From NCBI GenBank assembly GCA_963281255.1, contig OY725504.1, forward strand, positions 1,612,001 to 1,676,000: DNA of 64,000 nucleotides, given 5' to 3'. Made by a program: the position numbers and the translations under genes. Source of the stretch: Aphrocallistes beatrix (taxonomy: Eukaryota > Porifera > Hexactinellida > Sceptrulophora > Aphrocallistidae). Below, piece after piece: positions 58,078 to 64,000 of this stretch. Below the pieces are notes generated by a model that saw only the letters and a list, made by a program, of their open reading frames with translations, was not told the DNA's origin and searched no databases. The number at the start of each line of letters is the position of its first letter. Position 1 is the first letter of the stretch.

Positions 58078-59307
58078 TTTTACCTCAGTTTTAACCTTGT
58101 GTGTGTTAATTGACCCTGTGTGTAATACCTTTAGGTGTGTTAACCTTTCTTAGAGTTTACTTTAGTTGTGTGACTTTATTGTGTTCACTTTCAATAAAAT
58201 AATACTTGGGACTTATAACCAGTCCATGGTCCATTTTATCATAACAGTACTCCCTCCTTATCTTTCGTACACCACGCATACGGCTATATATGTCACCGAG
58301 AAGGCCATAAAACGAAGAGGCCAGTTTTGACAAAGTCAAAATTAAATTAGACTGATAAATCAAAAACAGCTTCTGATAGACATTTGAAATATATTATTAC
58401 AAAATACAAACATTATATCAGAGTATCCAATTCTGCTGTCAAAAGATTGATATGTCATCATGTGATTCCGCAATAGGCTCTTTTTAGAGCGGAAAATGTT
58501 GCTGTTCCAGCTCATATTAAACATCATTATCTGCATTTCTAATGCTTAATTTTTTGAGAGAGCAACAATAGGAAGATCTCAATCCCAAAAATCTGAAAAT
58601 TTTAGTTGGAATGTTTATGAATTCCTCAGTTGCTATGGAATCAAAAAATTACATGTTTAAGCCATAACTCGAAAGTATAGATCGTAGACACTAAGAAATT
58701 ATACCATTTAATGCGTAAACTATTACTTCCTATATGAGAATAATACTATTCACATGTCTATTTTCAATAGGTTCTGAGTTATCTAGGATTTTGTCACATC
58801 TCATTACTACTCTATAGATCATGATAAAATCCTAGATAACTCAGAATCTATTGAAAATAGACATGTAAATAGTATTATTCTCAAATAGGAGGTATTAGTT
58901 TACGGATTAAATGGTATACTTTCATAGTGTGACTTAAACATGTAATTTTTTGTTTCCATAGCAACTGAGGAATGCATAAACATTCCAACTAAAATTTTCA
59001 GATTTTTTAGCTTGAGATCTTCCTGCTGTTGCTCTATCAAAAAATTATGCATTAGAAATGAAGATAATGATGTTTAATATGAGCTGGAACAGCAACATTT
59101 TCCGCTCTAAAAAGAGCCTATTGCGGAATCACATGATGACATATCAAAATTTTGACAGCGGAATTGGATACTATGATATAATGTTTGTATTTGGTGATAA
59201 TACATTTTAAATGTCTATCGGAAGCGGTTTTTGATTTATCGGTCAAATTAAATTTTGACTTTGTTAAAACTGGCCTCTTCATTTTATGGCCTTCTCGATG
59301 ACATATA

Positions 59308-59783
59308 CACTGCCTGAACAAAAGTATTCGTACACCCCATAATTTCCAATACAAATAGTTAGAATACTGATTTATTTAGCGAGTCAAGGTACTTAATTAG
59401 TAAGAGATACGCTTAATTTGACTTCAAATTCGAATTCTCCATATTCGAATTACCCACTTTATAAGCTTTTAACTTAATTACTCGCCTTCAAAATTAAGTA
59501 TTTTCGGCATTTGCTACCCTATAGCACATATCACGAGTTATCACCATTGTAGATGATGGCATAAGTGGTACGGGGTGGCACAGTCTGAGAATATTTAACC
59601 TTGTGGGAGATTAATCGAGTGGAAAGATCATAAAATGAGTAATTCGAATATGGAGAATTCGAATTTGAAATTAAATTAAGCGTATCTCTTAACAATTAAA
59701 TACCTTGACTCGCTAAATAAATCAGTATTATAACTATTTGTATGGGAAATTATGGGGGTACGAATACTTTTATACAGGCAGTG
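59308..59783. mobile_element. 476-bp Tc1-type MITE in the fold-back
   Basis: Ends CACTGCCTGAACAAAAGTAT and the inverse of CACTGCCTGTATAAAAGTAT, flanked by TA (59306-59307 and 59784-59785). The arms of about 130 bp match each other (ATTCGAATTTGAAATTAA). Confidence 0.87.
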
Positions 59784-60115
59784 TATAGCCGTATGTTAAG
59801 TAGGCCATGCACCGCCCTGCTGCAACCATTCTGCTGAAACCACTGACTTTTACTAAGGTTTTTGGCAGTGCCTGCATATTGAAACTTCTTCATCATCTTG
59901 CATATGGCGGACTTGGTTGGGGGTAGTTCCGTCCAAAAAACATGTAAAAAGTCCTGTTGCGTTTTCGAAAACGACTTTGTCTCTAAATATTTGCCTGCCA
60001 TGCTTTTGGTATATGAGAAGTATTAACTAACATATCTCAAAACGTTATGGGGTTGTAATTAAAACTGTGACCAAAGTCCAAAACAGAAATGGGTTTCCAT
60101 TTTATTTAACCACTT

Positions 60116-61045
60116 GTAGCAAGTCTATGAATTATTTTTCACAATTATCAAAAATATTCGGGATTAGGAGGCCTCAGGAAACGAATTAATGCGAGTATAT
60201 GCCTGTAAATGCATTTTTATTATGCTTACTGACTCATTTTACGATGTTTTCAATATTTAAACTTAACATCCTTCTATCTCAGGACTTCAAAATTGACCAT
60301 CTTTAAAATAAAAAATGAAATTGGTTTAGGATAGAAGGCTGAAAATTTCAATAGTTGTTCCTTATCATTATACAGTTTGTTTAATAATTATATACAATTT
60401 TGAGGTAATTTTGAATGACCACAACTTACTATATTATCTGTTAGGCAGTGCTTCAATGCGATTTTTCTCAACAATACACTTTTTCTAACGATTTCTATTG
60501 ATATATTTCCAACTCTTTGATACGCAACTTTTTTTTAAATTGTATTCACTTCCGGCGGACTTTTTCTCTCTTTTTGGTCTCGAAGTTAGTTCTGACAAGC
60601 TAGTTAAAGTAATTAAACTTATTTTCAATGCAGAAGCAACGTAGATAAGATGCAGCTATGCTTATTGGAACGTCAAAGATGGTTGAGCCAACACATGAGC
60701 TGTAAATCATTAACCACAAAGAATATAGCTCAGGAATGTATCACGTACTAGTATACAATATGGTCTCAAAGTGCCCATATTCATACGATTGCGCAATAGC
60801 TTATATCTATGACAAATTTATCGATTTTCAGAGCTGTTTAGGAACACTTCTAAGTGTTTTTAATTTAAAGTTTTGCTCATATAACTGAATAATGAATAGG
60901 TTGATACCAATAGTTCGGATTTCTTCATGTAATGTCGCTATAATCCAGCGCTACTATGGAAGCGTATTTTTGGTCAGTTGGGGGTTATATCTTGAAAAAC
61001 GCAATAAGTAGGAATTCAAATTGGATCTATATAGCCAATAGACTA
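60116..61045. repeat. non-coding; left arm of a fold-back FB1 copy
   Basis: From about 60660 the sequence follows the FB1 left arm (GGTTGAGCCAACACATGAGC, then GATTTTCAGAGCTG) to 61045, where a Helitron-like repeat interrupts it. The right part resumes at 63255. Bases 60116-60660 show no gene. Confidence 0.6.
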
Positions 61046-61069
61046 TCCTTACTATTAAAACTCGATTAA

Positions 61070-61130
<61 letters not shown>

Positions 61131-63254
61131 GTGTATATCTCTGTAACGAAATGATTGAATAAACTGCCCAACACAAAAAGCTGATTTTTGGCATATGGGA
61201 GTCTTTTGGCTATGACTCCACTAAGTTCTGAGCTCAGAGAACAATATCGACTCATCATAGAATTATGACGTCATTATCACATTTTTAAAAGTTTAGCAAT
61301 ACAGTTATTCGAAAATAACTAAGCCATTATAGGAGATAGAGGACTAAAATTTCAATAGAATATTTATAATAATAATAATATACATTTATATAGCGCAGAT
61401 TCATATTAATATGTTCAAGTGCGCTGTACAATTTAATAAAAGTAGGTGTGTGTTATGCATGTATGTATGTATGTATGTATGTATGCTTGTAAGGTATGTA
61501 TATGCATTGAAATTAATTTAAGTGGATGTGTCGTGCGCGATACGGAAAAGATGGGTTTTCAAGAGTTTTTTGAAGAGAAGAAGTGAGGGGGCATTCCGAA
61601 TGCTCGGAGGCAGAAGATTCCACTCAACAGGCGCAGCTAAAGTGAATGCACGATCACCCAGAGTTTTGGAAGATTTAATAGTAGGATGCTCAAGGAGGAT
61701 GGCGTTGGATGATCGTAGAGTACGATTGGATGACTTAACCTGTATGAGCTAGATGATATAGTCCGAAGCAAGAGAATGGATGGCTTTGTAAGTTATGAGG
61801 AGGATTTTGAAGAGGATACGATGTTTAACAGGCAGCCAGTGGAGGTTAATAAGAAGAGGAGATGACGAAAAGGTACGAGAAACATTGTAGATAAGCCTGG
61901 CTGCACTGTTCTGGACTCGCTGGAGTCGAGCTAAGAGGGATGAGGGGCAACCATACAAGAGACTGTTACAATAATCAAGACGAGATGTGATAAGAGAATT
62001 AACAAGAGTTTCACAGACTTCCCTAGAGAGATACTTTCTAATACGCCGGATGTTATAGATGTAGTAGAAGCAGGAGGAGGCAACTTTGCTGACCTGAGTA
62101 GACATTGAGAGGGTATTGTCGAGCCAAGTTCCAAGATTCCGTACTTCTTTGGAAGAAGAGATTCTCGACTCACCAACAGAGATGCTAACAGTTTGAACCT
62201 TAGATAGTTGTTGACGAGTCCCTATTATAAGGAACTCAGTCTTGGTATCATTGATAACAACTTGTTGGTGAGGAGCCAGGAACGGATCGCGGAGATGCAA
62301 GATTGGATGGCAGAGAAAGCAGATTCTTCAGAAGAGATGGAACCGGGTTTAAAAGAAAGATAGACCTGAGTATCGTCGGCATAGCAGTGCATGTCGGGGA
62401 GGTGGGACTTAATGAGGTCGAATAGAGGACTAGTATAGAGGCTAAAGAGAAGCGGACCAAGACAAGAACCCTGAGGAACTCCGTGTTGGACCGGGATATT
62501 GGAGGAATTAGAACCCTTAATCGAGACGAATTGAGTCCTACCAGAGAGGTAAGATTTAAACCAAGACAGAGAAGAGCCGCAAATGCCGAAATGAGACTGG
62601 AGACGGTTGAGTAAGATGGTATGGTCGACGGTGTCGAAGGCTGAGCTAAGATCAAGAAGAACCAGAAGGGATACGTGTTGGCGATTCAGGCTGAGGAGGA
62701 TGTCGTTTGTGACCTTCAGGAGCGCAGTCTCCGTACTGTGGTGTTTACGATAGGCAGACTGCGTCCCGGGGAAGAGATGATGTAATGTAAGATGATTCAC
62801 GACCTGGATAGAAGCGGCCCTCTCAGTGATCTTAGAAATGAAAGAAAGATTGCTAAGTGGACGATAGTTAGAGAAGATGGGATCAAGATTTGGTCTTTTA
62901 AGTTTGGGCAAGATGATGGAGCGCTACCAGGGAGAAGGAAAATGACCAGTCCATTTACGATTTTCGTAAGGATGGGTGCTATGATGGGTAGAGATTATTT
63001 GACCAAGAATGCTGGGATAGGATCGAGGATGCAAGATTTATTAGGAGCAGAGGAAACAAGGGGAAAGATTTCTTCCTCAGATAATTCCTTGAATTGATTT
63101 TTCGTGCGATATCGATTATAACAGTAGGACAGACTTATTTAGAGGTGTTATTTCCTCTATAATTAATCAATGTGACCCCAGGCGCCTGCAGGGCGCCTCT
63201 GGCGGACACAAAGTGTCCGCCAGCCCCGCAGCGCAAGCAAGCGAAGCGAGCTTG
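61046..63254 (+). repeat. Helitron-like repeat, type A, with nested LINE
   Basis: Head TCCTTACTATTAAAACTCGA after an A, a long TA run (61079-61131), the tail module CTGTAACGAAATGATTGAAT, part of the core, then a LINE. The core resumes at about 63096 (TTTTTCGTGCGATATCG), then the stem-loop, ending CTTG at 63251-63254 followed by T. Flanks on the two sides belong to one FB1 arm, which supports the terminal positions. Confidence 0.78.
61361..63095 (-). pseudogene. LINE (Jockey/CR1-like), 5'-truncated, fairly young
   Basis: Read leftward from 63095. The reverse transcriptase is nearly complete: SNYRPLSNLSFISKITER, SAYRKHHSTETALLKVTND, LLDLSSAFDTVDHTIL, VQHGVPQGSCLGPLLFSLY and the catalytic YADDTQVYL. 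A frameshift near 62250-62300 joins to NDTKTEFLIIGTRQQLS ... SREVCETLVN ... WLPVKHRILFKIL. The 3' UTR ends in a CAGCGCACTTGAACA and GCGCTATATAAATG segment with an ATT-repeat tail at 61361-61380, as in CR1/L2-like elements of marine invertebrates. No clear target duplication. Confidence 0.88.
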
Positions 63255-63837
63255 TATCCTATTAAGTGATAATTAAAATATTATGTTTTTCTTCAAAAGT
63301 TTAAGAATTACTAGACATGTCATCATATTGGTCACATTTGATAATTTGTTTAATAATATCCCAGGAATGACATGGGATCCATTCTATTTATAGCAGGACC
63401 TACATTTCTAAGGTTTCCCCGCCCAAAATGACTTAATCGGATAATCAAAATTCACAATACATTGATGGGTTAATAATTCGTAAACCTTTTAATTTAGAAG
63501 TACAAATCATACTATCGATTAATAGGAAGTAGTATATTGACTATCAAACATAATCAAATTTGAATGCATAGGTATTGACGGTTTGATAGAGACTCACCTG
63601 ACTAAAATATGCTTCCATAGCAACCCTGGAATGTAAAAACATTCCGTGAAAATAAGTCAAATTCTTCGTATCAAATTATTCACAGCTTAGTTCTATGTAC
63701 AAAACTTTATACTAAAAAACTAAGATGTGTTTCTAAACAGGCACTGAAATCACTAAATTTCTCATATGAATAACTTATTGCGCAATCATAGGATCTTGAT
63801 TTTCTTTACGCCAATCGACAAAATAATCTCAATCGAT
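63255..63837. repeat. second part of the interrupted fold-back FB1 copy
   Basis: Continues the FB1 arm after the Helitron-like insertion (CCTATTAAGTGATAAT, CATCATATTGGTCACATTTG ... ATAGCAACCCTGGAATGTAA). An insert of about 120 bp at 63353-63472 is bounded by TTAATAAT on both sides. Confidence 0.6.
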
Positions 63838-64000
63838 ACAGATATATATATGTATATATTTCTGAAACGAATTGATTGAAGAAACTGCCAAGCACAGAAT
63901 GCAGATTTTTGGCATGTGGGAGTCTTTTGGCTATGGCTCCACTAAGGTTATGAGCTCAGACGAAAATGTCGAAATATCATGGAATTATGAAGTCATTGTT
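63838..64000 (-). repeat. Helitron-like repeat, type A, running off the window
   Basis: A TA run followed by the tail module (CTGAAACGAATTGATTGAAG) and the conserved TTTTTGGCATGTGGGAGTCT stretch. The remainder lies beyond the window. Confidence 0.7.

Larger units (their letters stand above)
54795..58276 (+). mobile_element. P element, copy 3, 3482 bp with terminal repeats
   Basis: 32-bp inverted ends (CGTGGAGTACGAAAGATAAG, then GAGGGAGTACTG) with one mismatch. A perfect 7-bp duplication CATACGG lies at 54788-54794 and 58277-58283. It encloses a THAP-type transposase gene with one frame break. This is the most intact element in the window. An AATAAA for the transcript is near 58194. Confidence 0.95.
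54774..59809. mobile_element. fold-back element, family FB3, split by a P element and a MITE
   Basis: The ends TATGGCCTACTTAACATACGG and the inverse of CATGGCCTACTTAACATACGG are flanked by a 7-bp duplication CACCGCC (54767-54773 and 59810-59816). Its own sequence is 54774-54794, 58284-59307 and 59784-59809, a palindrome centred near 58800 (arms include AAGGCCATAAAACGAAGAGG and TCCTAGATAACTCAGA). It encodes nothing. Confidence 0.88.
54290..60115 (-). pseudogene. mariner-like element split by nested insertions
   Basis: The two outer parts are 54290-54773 and 59817-60115. The right part encodes on the minus strand (from 60001) a helix-turn-helix region (KTQQDFLHVFWTELPPTKSA, ICKMMKKFQYAGTAKNLS). 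The left part continues with GATPRTANIIIEWL, WPPHSQDLSP, and after a frameshift the YLWGYLKNKVYEEEPRNLN block. Both outer ends contain GGAAACCCATTT in inverted orientation. The middle of the transposase is deleted. The insertion point is marked by a CACCGCC duplication. Confidence 0.8.

Noticed and set aside
61522-63097. Plus-strand open frames over the right-hand LINE
   Set aside because: Antisense to a clear reverse transcriptase with YADD. The frame at 52733-52993 is the equivalent shadow in the other LINE.

Overview
This is AT-rich eukaryotic DNA, almost certainly from an invertebrate metazoan. It is dominated by transposable elements of many classes, nested in one another. The one host gene I recognise with confidence is CCDC93, a subunit of the Commander/CCC endosomal recycling complex. 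Its last three exons lie on the minus strand at 49.0-49.4, 35.3-35.8 and 32.4-33.1 kb, separated by repeat-filled introns, and the first coding exon was not found. Standard stop codons and GT-AG introns apply. I cannot name the species.

Layout. 0-6 kb: a 771-bp Tc1/mariner-type MITE, an apparent excision footprint, and a decayed gene for an unrecognised cysteine-rich protein (2962-4697). 6.4-10.1 kb: P-element copy 1 (THAP-type transposase, minus strand), interrupted by a 1080-bp fold-back element, a pogo-like MITE and a 222-bp GT-AG intron with terminal inverted repeats inside. 11.2-16.6 kb: P-element copy 2, split inside its THAP coding region by a 4.4-kb Ty3/gypsy element with 161-bp LTRs. 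16.5-21.3 kb: non-coding elements (a fold-back, a TTAA-flanked 1.93-kb element, a 587-bp MITE). 21,558-21,757 is an assembly gap, followed by an apparently exact second copy of 15,739-21,301. 27.2-32.1 kb: Helitron-like dispersed repeats around a 3-kb element that has long inverted repeats, a 40-bp minisatellite and a decayed KRBA2-type integrase. 32.4-49.4 kb: CCDC93 exons with intronic debris (MULE, hAT-type MITEs, fold-backs, P-element copy 4, gypsy and KRBA2-like integrase fragments, Tc1). 49.4-64 kb, expected to be the next upstream CCDC93 intron: mariner relics, two LINEs, Helitron-like repeats and a four-level nest that holds a nearly complete P element (copy 3, 3482 bp, with 7-bp target duplications).

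None of the elements works with its neighbours as an operon would. The organising principle is serial insertion, and target-site duplications date many of the events relative to one another. The most unusual signals are a P-element intron that looks newly made from a small inverted-repeat element, a fold-back family with constant termini, Helitron-like repeats sharing ends but not interiors that sit close to host exons, and a gap-adjacent 5.6-kb duplication that is probably an assembly artefact.
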